NCBI RefSeq assembly: GCF_015775975.1
Contig: NZ_CP064056.1
Coordinates: 248,001-312,000 of the forward strand
Length of the DNA stretch: 64,000 nt
Direction of reading: 5' to 3'
DNA from: Staphylococcus lloydii
GTDB lineage: Bacteria; Bacillota; Bacilli; Staphylococcales; Staphylococcaceae
Positions 36,012-45,159 of this stretch are shown in pieces (the stretch's first letter is position 1; each line of letters starts with the position of its first letter). Both the position numbers and the translations under genes were made by a program. Under the pieces are notes generated by a model, which had not been told where the DNA came from, did no database searches, and was given only the letters and a program-made list of their open reading frames with translations.

Positions 36012-37043
36012 ATGTCGATTCGTAAACAATTATTTTATGCATTTATAGTTTCAATACTGATTACGACACTTTTCGTTTTCGTGCTCTATAAATTAATGTG
36101 GTTTAACGTTCATCAAACGATAATGTTAACATTAGGGTCTTTTATTTCTAGTATGATTACGATGATTATTGCAATATTTTTATTAGCACCCACGATTCAA
36201 AAAATAGAACAATTAAACATCCAAACACAACAAATTGCACAAGGTAATTTTAATATTGAAAGTTTACCAATAACATCACCAAAAGAATTAAAAGAATTAA
36301 ATGTTTCATTCACAATGATGGTAGCTAAAATTCAAGCGCAAATGGCACATATCCAATTAGAACAAGATGAAAAAATAGCGATGATTCAAAATTTAGCGCA
36401 CGATTTAAAAACCCCCTTAGCAAGTATTAAATCCTATTCAGAAGGACTTAAAGATGGCATAATTCATGACACAGAAGATGTAGCGTCAGCTTATCGTATT
36501 TTAATAACTCAAACAGACCGTTTGTCACAAATGTTTGATGACTTAACAGATTTAATAGCCGTAAATCGTACCGATCAATTACAAGCAACGATTAATATGG
36601 ATCAATTGTTAATCCCAGTTTTAGAGAGTTATCAGCAACAATTAACGACGGAAAATAGAGATTTACAATTAAACATTGATCATACTATCCCTCCATTCCA
36701 ACAAGACAAGGTGGCGCTCGAAAGAATTATTACGAATTTTATCGATAACGCATTGAAATTTTCGGCTAAAGGCTCACCTATTAAGATAGACGTTAACAGC
36801 CTAGCCAATAAACAGCTAGCAATATCAGTAACTGATGAAGGAATAGGTATTAAAGAGTCACATGTGCCCCATATTTTTAATCGCACGTATCGAGTAGAAG
36901 ATTCGCGCAATAAATCTACGGGTGGTACAGGTTTAGGTCTATACATTGCACGTACTTTAGCTGAGCGTATAGACGGCGAGATAAAAGTTAATAGTATTTT
37001 TAGTAGAGGTACCACGATAACATTAACATTCCCAATAAAATAA
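36012..37043 (+). CDS. saeS: Sensor histidine kinase SaeS
   Basis: 343 residues. Two membrane helices (about 9-29 and 40-60) flank a very short outer loop (WFNVHQTIM), the intramembrane-sensing layout of SaeS. A HAMP-like segment follows. His130 lies in NLAHDLKTPLASI (H box). N-, G1- and G2-box residues are in NFIDNALKFS, DEGIGI and GGTGLGLYIA. AAAGGAGTG precedes the ATG at 36012. It senses neutrophil-type signals in S. aureus; here the ligand is unknown. Confidence 0.92.
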   Translation: MSIRKQLFYAFIVSILITTLFVFVLYKLMWFNVHQTIMLTLGSFISSMITMIIAIFLLAPTIQKIEQLNIQTQQIAQGNFNIESLPITSPKELKELNVSFTMMVAKIQAQMAHIQLEQDEKIAMIQNLAHDLKTPLASIKSYSEGLKDGIIHDTEDVASAYRILITQTDRLSQMFDDLTDLIAVNRTDQLQATINMDQLLIPVLESYQQQLTTENRDLQLNIDHTIPPFQQDKVALERIITNFIDNALKFSAKGSPIKIDVNSLANKQLAISVTDEGIGIKESHVPHIFNRTYRVEDSRNKSTGGTGLGLYIARTLAERIDGEIKVNSIFSRGTTITLTFPIK

Positions 37044-37047
37044 GCTT

Positions 37048-37076
37048 AAAAGCATCTATTTATAGATGCTTTTTTA
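37048..37076 (+). terminator. Terminator of saePQRS
   Basis: AAAGCATCTA and TAGATGCTTT arms with a 4-base loop then T-run, immediately after saeS. Confidence 0.85.
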
Positions 37077-37149
37077 ATTCATAAGAAGGTGCATGATAAA
37101 TAGTTAACAGGGGTAAACTTTAGTAATAAGTAATTTTTCTTGCAATCAA

Positions 37150-37163
37150 TGTAAGCGATTACA
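37150..37163. promoter_or_regulatory. cre box (CcpA) upstream of the FadH-like reductase
   Basis: TGTAAGCGATTACA is a near-palindrome matching the cre consensus TGWAARCGNTWNCA, 45 bases before the start codon. Confidence 0.75.
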
Positions 37164-37208
37164 TATAGTTGGTATAAATATATCAAACAATGAGTTAGGA
37201 GCATGGTT

Positions 37209-37973
37209 ATGAAAGATAAAGTAATTATTGTAACTGGTGGCAGTAGCGGAATGGGTAAAGCAATGGCTAAACGATTTGTTGAAGAAGGTGCCAATGTCGT
37301 CATAACTGGCCGTACGCCAGAGAAATTAGACGCAACGAAACAAGAAATAGAACAACGTGAAGGGCAAGTATTGTGCGTCGCAATGGATGTTCGAGATCCT
37401 GAAATGGTACAACAGACGGTCGATAAAACATTAGACAAGTTTGGCAAAATTGATGGCTTGGTGAATAATGCAGCAGGGAATTTTATTTGTCCGGCCGAAG
37501 ATTTATCGATTAACGGTTGGAATTCTGTTATCAATATCGTATTAAACGGCACTTGGTATTGCACACAAGCTGTCGGTAAACATTGGATTGAGCAAGGAAA
37601 CAAAGGCGTTATCGTCAATATCGTCGCACCTTACTCTTGGACATCAGGTCCGGGTGTTATCCACTCAGCAAGCGCTAAAGCAGGCGTGTTATCAATGACA
37701 CGGACGATTGCTGTAGAATGGGGTGCAAAATATGGGATACGTGCCAATGCAATTGCACCAGGTCCAATAGACAATACTGGAGGCGCACAGAGATTAACGC
37801 TATCAGAAGAGGCGCGTCAACAAACATTAGATAGCGTACCGTTGAACCGAATGGGACAACCCGAAGAAATCGCTGGATTAGCACGCTTTTTATTTTCAGA
37901 TGAAGCGAGTTACATTAATGGCGATTGCATCACGATGGACGGTGGTCAATGGTTAAATCGTAATCCGTTTTAA
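37209..37973 (+). CDS. SDR oxidoreductase, probable 2,4-dienoyl-CoA reductase (FadH-like)
   Basis: 254 residues, classical SDR fold. VTGGSSGMGKAM (cofactor), NNAAGNF, a catalytic region shifted to APYSWTSGPGVIHSASAKAG (Ser/Lys with Ala where Tyr is usual), and NAIAPGPI. The missing catalytic Tyr in YxxxK and the NNAAGNF segment agree with bacterial 2,4-dienoyl-CoA reductases, which use a different active site. AGGAG lies 7 bases before the ATG at 37209. A cre box suggests catabolite repression, sensible for fatty-acid degradation. Confidence 0.8.
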   Translation: MKDKVIIVTGGSSGMGKAMAKRFVEEGANVVITGRTPEKLDATKQEIEQREGQVLCVAMDVRDPEMVQQTVDKTLDKFGKIDGLVNNAAGNFICPAEDLSINGWNSVINIVLNGTWYCTQAVGKHWIEQGNKGVIVNIVAPYSWTSGPGVIHSASAKAGVLSMTRTIAVEWGAKYGIRANAIAPGPIDNTGGAQRLTLSEEARQQTLDSVPLNRMGQPEEIAGLARFLFSDEASYINGDCITMDGGQWLNRNPF

Positions 37974-37990
37974 ATATGAGAGGGAAATGA

Positions 37991-38030
37991 AAAAAGCACG
38001 ACCACGTTATAAGATGGTCGTGCTTTTTTT
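37991..38030. terminator. Bidirectional terminator between fadH-like and trhO
   Basis: AAAAAGCACGACCA and TGGTCGTGCTTTTT arms around a 10-base loop; serves both convergent genes. Confidence 0.9.
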
Positions 38031-38037
38031 CATTATA

Positions 38038-38991
38038 TTATTGGTTTACTAAATCTTTGAAGTTTTCTAAGCGTTTTGTTTTTTCTTCTTCGCTGATATC
38101 GTGTTTTTGAACGTAACGGTTTCTTTCGTGCGCTGCACATTCATGTGAACAAGCACCTAAATAACGTTCTTCATTTTCTTCAGAAACTAAAATCTGACGG
38201 TTACATTCAGGGTTGCTACAGTTGATGTAACGTTCACATGGCGTACCATCGAACCATTCTTTACCTACAACTGTTTTGTCTACTTGGTTAATTTCTACAC
38301 TAATACGTTCATCGAACACGTACATTTTGCCGTCCCAAAGTTCACCTTTAGTTTCAGGGTCTTTTCCGTAAGTTGCAATACCATCTTTAAGTTGGCTTAC
38401 ATCTTCGAAACCTTCTTTTAATAACCAGCCAGAGAATTTTTCACAACGGATACCGCCAGTACAATAAGTGACAATTTTCTTATCCATAAATTGTTCTTTA
38501 TTCTCTTTTATCCAGTCCGGTAAGTCTCTGAATCTAGTTATGTTAGGACGGATAGCCCCTCTGAAATGACCTAAATCATATTCATAGTCATTACGTGCAT
38601 CAATAACAACTGTATCGTCAGATTGTAATGCTTCTTTGAATTCAGTAGGTGATAGATATTTACCTGTTAATTCTTTAGGATTAACATCATCTTCAAGATC
38701 TAAAGCGACAATTTCATTTCTTGGACGTACGTGCATTTTTTTGAATGCATGACCTTCAGCTTCGTCGATTTTGAAGACGATATCGCTGAATCTAGTGTCA
38801 GCTCTCATGTGAGCGATATAATTATCAGTTACTTCTTTAGGGCCAGACACTGTACCATTAATACCTTCAGAAGATACTAAAATACGACCTTTTAAGTCGT
38901 TGTCCTTACAAAATTGTAAATGCTCAGCTGCAAAAGTTTCAGGGTCATCAATCGTTACATATTTATAAAATAACAATACTCTATAATCCAT
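38038..38991 (-). CDS. trhO: tRNA uridine(34) hydroxylase, rhodanese family
   Basis: Makes 5-hydroxyuridine at tRNA position 34. N-terminal [16 protein letters not shown] and GTVSGP form the UPF0176 domain. The rhodanese loop CTGGIRCEK holds the active Cys. The C-terminal zinc-ribbon-like part contains [15 protein letters not shown] and [12 protein letters not shown]. 317 residues is normal. GAGGAG precedes the start. Monocistronic. Confidence 0.92.
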   Translation of the reverse strand: MDYRVLLFYKYVTIDDPETFAAEHLQFCKDNDLKGRILVSSEGINGTVSGPKEVTDNYIAHMRADTRFSDIVFKIDEAEGHAFKKMHVRPRNEIVALDLEDDVNPKELTGKYLSPTEFKEALQSDDTVVIDARNDYEYDLGHFRGAIRPNITRFRDLPDWIKENKEQFMDKKIVTYCTGGIRCEKFSGWLLKEGFEDVSQLKDGIATYGKDPETKGELWDGKMYVFDERISVEINQVDKTVVGKEWFDGTPCERYINCSNPECNRQILVSEENEERYLGACSHECAAHERNRYVQKHDISEEEKTKRLENFKDLVNQ

Positions 38992-39451
38992 TATACTAAC
39001 TCCTCTTAATTTTAATGTTGTCTTTAATCATTTATATAAAGTGCCTGTGTGGTTGAATGATATAAGTACTAATGATTTATACCTTGCACCCTTGAGGTAT
39101 TTTATTTATGAAGGGGCAAAGAAATTCCATACTATATTTTAACAAAAAAGCGATAATATTCAATGTATTAATATAATTAAGTTTACTCTTTTTCTGTCAT
39201 TTAAGAAATAGGGGAGAGGATAATAGTTGTGAAAGCTTAAAGAACAACGATTGAGAAAACGTGTAATTGCAAACAAAAATGTAAAAATTTACGATATTAA
39301 TCAAGGGGGGGTTAGTCTGCCGTTTGTCTGAAGTATTAGTGCGGGTGGTCTAAAAAGCAAAATTTTCAATACGATAAACACAATTTCTGGAGATTGAAAA
39401 ATAAAAAAATAGCCCCTCCTGTATTCAAAACAGGGGGGCTATTTTTTTATT
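38992..39451. other. Intergenic region between trhO and the amidohydrolase
   Basis: No coding signal. Near trhO there is an imperfect inverted repeat GCACCCTT..AAGGGGC (39084-39118). The terminator of the amidohydrolase operon lies at about 39409-39447: AATAGCCCCCC-type arms on the minus strand with T-run. The middle (39180-39400) is AT-rich with a short G-run and shows nothing I can name. Confidence 0.5.
39409..39447. terminator. Terminator of the amidohydrolase operon
   Basis: AATAGCCCCTCCTG and CAGGGGGGCTATT arms, loop about 8 bases, T-runs on both sides. Confidence 0.85.
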
Positions 39452-40675
39452 TTATCGGATGTCTTTAACGACTTTACCACCGATGCCGACTATTTGGATG
39501 TTGTCTGGATGTTTAAGTAAACCAATATTGTCTAATGGGTTGTTATCTACCATGATGAAATCGGCTTTCTTGTTGATTTCTACAGTACCTAGATAGTCTT
39601 GATACCCTAGACATTCTGCTGAAGTTTGTGTAGATGCGACGATAGCTTGCATAGGTGTCATACCATGTTCGACCATTAGTTCTAACTCGCGTAAGTTGGT
39701 ACCGTGTTTGAAGACACCTGCATCTGTACCCATAGCAATTTTGACGCCTGCTTTTACCGCTTTATTGAAACTAGTCGTATGTGCATCAATAACATCTTTA
39801 GACTTTTGTATTGATGTTTCTGACATGCCTAATTCATCGGCAAACTCAATGACAGAAACTGGTGCTAATAGTGTTGGTACAAGGAACATATTTTTGGCTT
39901 TCATTCCTTCAATTGCCTCATCGTCTAAATAAATACCGTGTTCGATTGAATGGATGCCTGCTTCGATACAATTTTTCACACCTTGTAATCCTTGAGCATG
40001 TGCCATAACTTTACGGTTATCTCTAAATTGCGCTTCTTGTACCATAACTTTGAGTTCTTCAACTGAAAACTGGGTATAATCTGGATGGTCAGTAGGACTT
40101 GTAACGCCGCCGGTTGCATGCACTTTAATTACATCGGCACCTGCTTGTAGCATTTGACGTACTTTCTTACGCACTTCTTCAACGCCGTCACAAATACCAT
40201 TAGGTAAACCGGGGTAGTCTTCTAAAAAGCTTGGCATGACGATACCCGATTTAGTAAGTTTGTCACCATGGCCACCAGTAATAGTCAATGCATTAATGCT
40301 CACTTGCATACGTGGTCCGAGAATTAATCCGTCTTGTACAGCTTCTTTAATACCTTGATCGGCACCTAAAGCATCACGCACGGTTGTGACACCACATTTA
40401 ACGGTACGTTTTAAATTGTCGATTGCTTGATAAAAAGTATATGAAAATGGTGTAGCTAATTTTTGTGCTAAAGGTCTCATTTCTTCCATAATATGCACGT
40501 GGCTATCTATCATGCCAGGTAATAAATATTTACCTTGACCATCAATGACATCATTATCTTCGACATTAATATTTGTGCCAATCGCAACAAATTCATCATC
40601 TTGAATATGCACATCTACATTACTTTGTACCTCGCGTCCTGTTCCATCTATCAAATTAATATTTTTAATTAACAT
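39452..40675 (-). CDS. Amidohydrolase-superfamily metal-dependent hydrolase (prolidase/imidazolonepropionase-like), 407 aa
   Basis: TIM-barrel amidohydrolase: GMIDSHVHI (HxH metal site near residue 60), KVHATGGVTSPTDHP, VMAHAQGLQGVKNCIEAGIHSIEHG (two His ligands), and TDAGVF (catalytic Asp). Closest family type is the Xaa-Pro dipeptidase / imidazolonepropionase-like group. Substrate unknown. A ribosome site GGAGGG precedes it. It begins 16 bases after the upstream membrane-protein gene, so the pair likely imports and hydrolyses one compound. Confidence 0.85.
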   Translation of the reverse strand: MLIKNINLIDGTGREVQSNVDVHIQDDEFVAIGTNINVEDNDVIDGQGKYLLPGMIDSHVHIMEEMRPLAQKLATPFSYTFYQAIDNLKRTVKCGVTTVRDALGADQGIKEAVQDGLILGPRMQVSINALTITGGHGDKLTKSGIVMPSFLEDYPGLPNGICDGVEEVRKKVRQMLQAGADVIKVHATGGVTSPTDHPDYTQFSVEELKVMVQEAQFRDNRKVMAHAQGLQGVKNCIEAGIHSIEHGIYLDDEAIEGMKAKNMFLVPTLLAPVSVIEFADELGMSETSIQKSKDVIDAHTTSFNKAVKAGVKIAMGTDAGVFKHGTNLRELELMVEHGMTPMQAIVASTQTSAECLGYQDYLGTVEINKKADFIMVDNNPLDNIGLLKHPDNIQIVGIGGKVVKDIR

Positions 40676-40691
40676 TGTATCCCTCCATTTG

Positions 40692-41858
40692 TTATTTCAT
40701 AAAGTTCATTAGTATACCTGTTAAAAGAACCGAAGCTACGGTTACTGAAGTAAAGCCGCCAATTAACATTGGACTTAATAGTTCTTTAAATAGGGCTTCA
40801 CGTTCTTTTTTATTTTTAGCCATTGTACGGCTCACTTCTTCACACAACATAAAGTCACCAGGGAAACCATATAAGGCAGTTAATGCTACAGGTAAAGCTT
40901 TACTGTAACGCCAACCGATAAGTTTAGCGGCAATTGCGCCACCGATTAAAATGCCAATCGTACCTATTAGTAATATGAGTAAAATTGCTGGTAAATGATG
41001 CCATAAATCATGAGGTGTTACGTCACCCATAGAACCGATAACGATTAACATAATCATTACAAGAATGAGTGAGAATGATTTGTTTTTCTCTAACTCCGCT
41101 TGTTGGAATAGTCCTAATTTCAAACCAATAATCCCAAAGGCTAAACTGATTAATGAATAGTGAATATGTGTTACTTCACCAATTAAAAACGCCAAACTTG
41201 CTAACACAAACATAATAAATAATCGTAATATGTCGTTTTGTAAGATAGGAAAACGGTCGTGTATTGATAGTGACTGTTGTTCTTCTTCGACCTTAGCAGC
41301 TTCTTCAGTTGAGTTGTATTCATTTTCCAAAAAGTGTTTACTGTAACGTTTCATAATAATTGAACTTAACGGTAAACCAATAACGCCTTGTAACCCTTGA
41401 ACTAAAGCGGGTAAGACGATTAAATAGCCTAAATGTAATTCCTTTAATTTATCGATAGTTATTAATAAGGCCACGATGCCACCTGAAATAGGTCCGACAC
41501 CTGATGCGGCAATACGGAAACTGTATATGGGTGACACGATAACTAAAATAGCTATGGTAGAACCAATAATGCCAAAAATAGAAATAACGACGGCTTTCCA
41601 TTGTTTCTTTAATGTTGCTAGTGGCATCATTGTACCCATATGCATAATCGCTGGCGCAATTGCTAGGGCGCCCAATGACGGGATGACAGCCGAATCCAAG
41701 ATGTTCTTAGGAAATACGCCGAACCATTTGAGCAGTAGAAAGCTGACCATTGCCGTAAGTAACATTGGTATTCTTGCCTTAGATAAGGTCGAAATAACTT
41801 CCCCAAGTGCAATTAACGCAAATAATGCAGTTGCAGATATAATAGGTTCACTCCACAT
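40692..41858 (-). CDS. Polytopic membrane protein, putative transporter, 388 aa
   Basis: About 11 hydrophobic segments around a central acidic loop (EYNSTEEAAKVEEEQQ, about residue 210-225). The first half carries a Gly-rich segment ASGVGPISGGIVALLITIDK and the second half GFPGDFMLCEEVS, similar in feel to DUF3100/GltS-like carriers, but I cannot assign a family. GGGGAGGGGG precedes the ATG at 41858, so the longer frame to 41924 is rejected. Operon with the amidohydrolase; a CodY-like box lies 76 bases upstream. Confidence 0.75.
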   Translation of the reverse strand: MWSEPIISATALFALIALGEVISTLSKARIPMLLTAMVSFLLLKWFGVFPKNILDSAVIPSLGALAIAPAIMHMGTMMPLATLKKQWKAVVISIFGIIGSTIAILVIVSPIYSFRIAASGVGPISGGIVALLITIDKLKELHLGYLIVLPALVQGLQGVIGLPLSSIIMKRYSKHFLENEYNSTEEAAKVEEEQQSLSIHDRFPILQNDILRLFIMFVLASLAFLIGEVTHIHYSLISLAFGIIGLKLGLFQQAELEKNKSFSLILVMIMLIVIGSMGDVTPHDLWHHLPAILLILLIGTIGILIGGAIAAKLIGWRYSKALPVALTALYGFPGDFMLCEEVSRTMAKNKKEREALFKELLSPMLIGGFTSVTVASVLLTGILMNFMK

Positions 41859-41933
41859 AAAACTTCCCCCTCCCCAAATTGAGTTAATAAGTATCATAGC
41901 ACTTATAAAGTAAGTTGTTAACATTAAATTTAG

Positions 41934-41948
41934 AATTTTCAGAAAATA
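41934..41948. promoter_or_regulatory. CodY-type box upstream of the membrane protein-amidohydrolase operon
   Basis: AATTTTCAGAAAATA matches the CodY consensus AATTTTCWGAAAATT at 14 of 15 positions. Derepression at low branched-chain amino acids or GTP would suit a peptide- or amino-acid-scavenging operon. Confidence 0.7.
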
Positions 41949-42338
41949 TATTTTTCATTTGATAAATTAATTATTGTTAGGTGGATCAGATATTTAGCCC
42001 AAAATATTGAAATTAATCGTTAAATTTTCAGGTTTATGTAATAATTCTTTAAATACATAATTATCTTTATTTATGTGTGTATTTACACCTAAATATTTCG
42101 CATAATATTATATTTCCCGCCATTTTTTAATTTTTTGTTCTTTGCCTCTAATAGTTTACAAAGACTATTATGTAGGCGTTTTTTGAATCTTATTTAAATA
42201 TGTTAATGATAAAAATATATTAAATGCCTATTGTATTTAATATATAGAATGTTAGAATTAAGTTAATGAAAATGATTATCAATGTCACTTTCATGTAGTT
42301 TTGTAGCATTTTCTCCGAAAGGTTATAGGTAAGTCATT
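41949..42338. other. Intergenic region upstream of sstA
   Basis: Very AT-rich, no ORF. A probable promoter for sstA (-35 TTGTAT at 42231, 16-base spacer, -10 TAGAAT at 42253-42258) and a Fur box lie at the right end. An imperfect hairpin AATAGTTTACAAAGACTATT lies near 42150-42170. Confidence 0.5.
42268..42286. promoter_or_regulatory. Fur box of the sst operon
   Basis: GAAAATGATTATCAATGTC agrees with the 19-bp Fur consensus GATAATGATAATCATTATC at 15 positions and lies just after the presumed -10 box, so iron-loaded Fur would block transcription. Confidence 0.8.
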
Positions 42339-43307
42339 ATGAAATTCTTCTTCAGTAGTACATTTCTATTTATTATTTTACTGTTATTAACAATTCTTTC
42401 TCTATTTATTGGTGTCAGTAAAGTATCAATCACTGATATTTTCCACTTAACCAAAGCGCAAACGAACATTATCGTTTCAAGTCGTATACCTAGAACAGTT
42501 AGCATTTTAATTTCTGGGAGTACTTTAGCGCTTGCAGGGTTAATTATGCAACAAATGATGCAAAATAAATTTGTGAGTCCAACGACTGCTGGAACGATGG
42601 AGTGGGCGAAATTAGGTATTCTCATTTCGATGATTTTTTTCCCGCAAGAAAACATTTTGATTAAACTCATTTTTGCTGTTGGTTTAAGCATTTGTGGCAC
42701 ATACGTGTTTGTGAAATTAGTACAATATATTCGTTTCACGGACGTTATTTTCATTCCGTTACTTGGTATTATGCTTGGCGGTATCGTTTCTAGCTTATCA
42801 ACGTTTGTTGCCTTACAGACCAATACGGTACAAAGTATTGGTAACTGGTTGAACGGTAACTTTGCGATTATCACTAGTGGCAGATACGAAATCTTATACT
42901 TAAGTATTCCGTTATTATTTCTTACATATATATTTGCCAATCATTTTACTATTGCAGGAATGGGCAAAGACTTTAGCAGTAACTTGGGTGTTAATTACGA
43001 AAAAATCGTAAATATAGGATTGTTTATAGCAGCGGTCATTACTGCAATTGTTGTGGTAACCGTAGGAACTTTACCTTTCTTAGGGTTAATCGTCCCAAAT
43101 ATCGTGTCAATTTTTAAAGGTGATAACTTGAAAAATGCACTGCCTCAAACGGCGTTGTTAGGTGCAATCTTTGTAATGTTCTCTGACATTATTGGTAGAG
43201 TTGTCGTTTACCCGTATGAAATCAATATTGGTTTAACTATCGGCGTCTTTGGCACTATTATTTTTATAATTTTGCTGATGAAAGGACGACACAATTATGC
43301 AAATTAG
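42339..43307 (+). CDS. sstA: Catechol-siderophore ABC permease SstA
   Basis: 322 residues, FecCD-type permease with about nine membrane helices. RIPRTVSILISGSTLALAGLIMQ is the conserved TM2 region, and GTLPFLGLIVPNIV contains the EAA-like loop (G..xFxGLIVPxxxR type) contacting the ATPase. Order sstA-B-C-D and sequence recalled from S. aureus agree. It imports iron bound to catechol and catecholamine carriers. It sits behind a Fur box; the stop overlaps the sstB start by 11 bases. Confidence 0.88.
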   Translation: MKFFFSSTFLFIILLLLTILSLFIGVSKVSITDIFHLTKAQTNIIVSSRIPRTVSILISGSTLALAGLIMQQMMQNKFVSPTTAGTMEWAKLGILISMIFFPQENILIKLIFAVGLSICGTYVFVKLVQYIRFTDVIFIPLLGIMLGGIVSSLSTFVALQTNTVQSIGNWLNGNFAIITSGRYEILYLSIPLLFLTYIFANHFTIAGMGKDFSSNLGVNYEKIVNIGLFIAAVITAIVVVTVGTLPFLGLIVPNIVSIFKGDNLKNALPQTALLGAIFVMFSDIIGRVVVYPYEINIGLTIGVFGTIIFIILLMKGRHNYAN

Positions 43308-44256
43308 TGATAAAACAAAATTACTCTTATTAGTGTTGTTAACGATAATCGTCGGAGGGCTTTATCTTATCGTAGGCATCAACTTTGATATTTTTGAGTA
43401 TCAATTTTTCAGCCGTTTAAGAAAATTATGCTTAATGCTTATCGTCGGAGGGGCTATAGCAGCATCAGTAGTTGTATTCCAAGCGATTACAAATAACCGC
43501 CTATTAACACCTTCGATTATTGGTCTCGATGCCATCTATATGTTTGCAAAAGTATTAATCGTCGTTGTGTTTGGAGTGCAATCGGTGTTAGTGACAAATA
43601 CGTATTATAGTTTTCTTATTACGTTGGTAGTGATGGTCGCATTTTCATTATTTCTGTTTCAAGGCATTTTTCGAATGTCTAACGTCTCGGTCTACTTTAT
43701 TTTATTGATCGGCGTTATTTTGGGAACATTTTTCAGAAGTCTGACAGGATTTTTAGAATTAATTATCAATCCTGAAGATTTTCTAGCCGTTCAAAGTTCT
43801 ATGTTTGCTAACTTTGATGCATCTAATAGTAAGTTGATGTTGATATGTACAGTGATACTTATTGTCTTAGTACTAATTACCGTATATTTTATTCCTTATT
43901 TAGATGTACTGCTATTAGGCAGAAGTCAGGCGATAAATTTAGGTATTTCTTATGCTACGTTGACGCGTCTATTACTTATACTTGTCGCAATACTCGTTTC
44001 AGTATCGACTGCATTAGTTGGGCCAATTACTTTTTTAGGATTACTAACGGTTAACTTAGCGCGTGAAATGCTAGGGACTTTTAAGCATAAATATATCTTG
44101 CCTGCGACGATTTGTCTGAGTTGGTTAAGTTTATTTATTGCACAAGGCATAGTCGAAAATTTATTTGAAGCAACGACACAGGTTAGCATCATTATCGATT
44201 TAGTCGGTGGTAGCTACTTTATCTACCTATTAATTAAAAGGAGGCATACAAATTGA
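43297..44256 (+). CDS. sstB: Catechol-siderophore ABC permease SstB
   Basis: 319 residues, second FecCD-type permease forming the heterodimer channel with SstA. RKLCLMLIVGGAIAASVVVFQAITNNRLLTP and GPITFLGLLTVNLARE are the family landmarks. It overlaps sstA and, by four bases, sstC, so all three are translationally coupled. Confidence 0.88.
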   Translation: MQISDKTKLLLLVLLTIIVGGLYLIVGINFDIFEYQFFSRLRKLCLMLIVGGAIAASVVVFQAITNNRLLTPSIIGLDAIYMFAKVLIVVVFGVQSVLVTNTYYSFLITLVVMVAFSLFLFQGIFRMSNVSVYFILLIGVILGTFFRSLTGFLELIINPEDFLAVQSSMFANFDASNSKLMLICTVILIVLVLITVYFIPYLDVLLLGRSQAINLGISYATLTRLLLILVAILVSVSTALVGPITFLGLLTVNLAREMLGTFKHKYILPATICLSWLSLFIAQGIVENLFEATTQVSIIIDLVGGSYFIYLLIKRRHTN

Positions 44257-45053
44257 TCAGTATTAAAGGTCTTAACAAAACGATTCAAGATAAGCCAATT
44301 TTAAAAGATATTAATGTAGATATTAAAAAGGGTCGCTTAACTTCTATGATTGGTCCTAATGGTGCCGGTAAAAGTACATTGTTATCGATTATTACACGCC
44401 TTACAGAATGTGATGATGGCGAAGTGACAATCGAAGGTCAGGCGATTCATGACTATAAAAGCAATGACTTAGCTAAAAAATTATCTATTTTAAAACAAAC
44501 GAACCATACAGAATTAAATATTACGGTAGAGCAATTAGTAGAATTTGGACGTTTTCCATATTCTAAAGGACGTTTGAAAAAGGAAGACAAAGAACAAGTA
44601 GAATACGCGCTCGAAATCTTGCAATTACAAGAAATTAGAGATCGCTATTTAAAAACATTATCTGGTGGACAAAGACAACGTGCATATCTTGCCATGACGA
44701 TTGCACAAAATACAGATTATATCTTGTTAGACGAACCGTTAAATAATTTAGATATGAAACATTCCGTACAAATTATGCAAACGTTACGTCAGCTTGCAAG
44801 ATCATTAAATAAAACAATTATTGTCGTTATTCACGATATAAACTTTGCTTCATGTTATTCAGACGACATTATAGCTCTGAAAGACGGTGAAATTATCGAA
44901 GCAAATGAAAAAGATGAAGTGATTCAACCTACCGTCTTGAATACTTTATATGATATGGAAGTGCGTATTGAAGAAGTTATGGGCCAACGTATATGTATAT
45001 ACTTTGACGAAACATCAGTGGATGAAGCGACATATTCAGCCCAAACCATCTAA
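44253..45053 (+). CDS. sstC: Siderophore ABC ATPase SstC
   Basis: 266 residues. Walker A GPNGAGKST, signature LSGGQRQRAYLAM, Walker B DYILLDEPLNNLD, switch His in VVIHDI. The start is TTG at 44253, fixed by AAAGGAGG 9 bases upstream and the overlap with the sstB stop. It energises the SstA/SstB channel. Confidence 0.92.
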   Translation: MISIKGLNKTIQDKPILKDINVDIKKGRLTSMIGPNGAGKSTLLSIITRLTECDDGEVTIEGQAIHDYKSNDLAKKLSILKQTNHTELNITVEQLVEFGRFPYSKGRLKKEDKEQVEYALEILQLQEIRDRYLKTLSGGQRQRAYLAMTIAQNTDYILLDEPLNNLDMKHSVQIMQTLRQLARSLNKTIIVVIHDINFASCYSDDIIALKDGEIIEANEKDEVIQPTVLNTLYDMEVRIEEVMGQRICIYFDETSVDEATYSAQTI

Positions 45054-45159
45054 ATATGGCAACGTGCTTTGAAGGGAGTGAGGCCACTTTAAATTTATTA
45101 CAAGTTTAGGGTGTATATCAGGGGGACAGTTTGTAAAAAAATTATAGAGGAGTTTAGAT

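Noticed and set aside
37079..37618. Long minus-strand ORF over the FadH-like gene
   Set aside because: Shadow of the SDR coding frame; no start signals and it runs through the cre box.
42323..42940. Long minus-strand ORF over sstA
   Set aside because: No ribosome site and opposite to a clear transporter gene; a shadow ORF.
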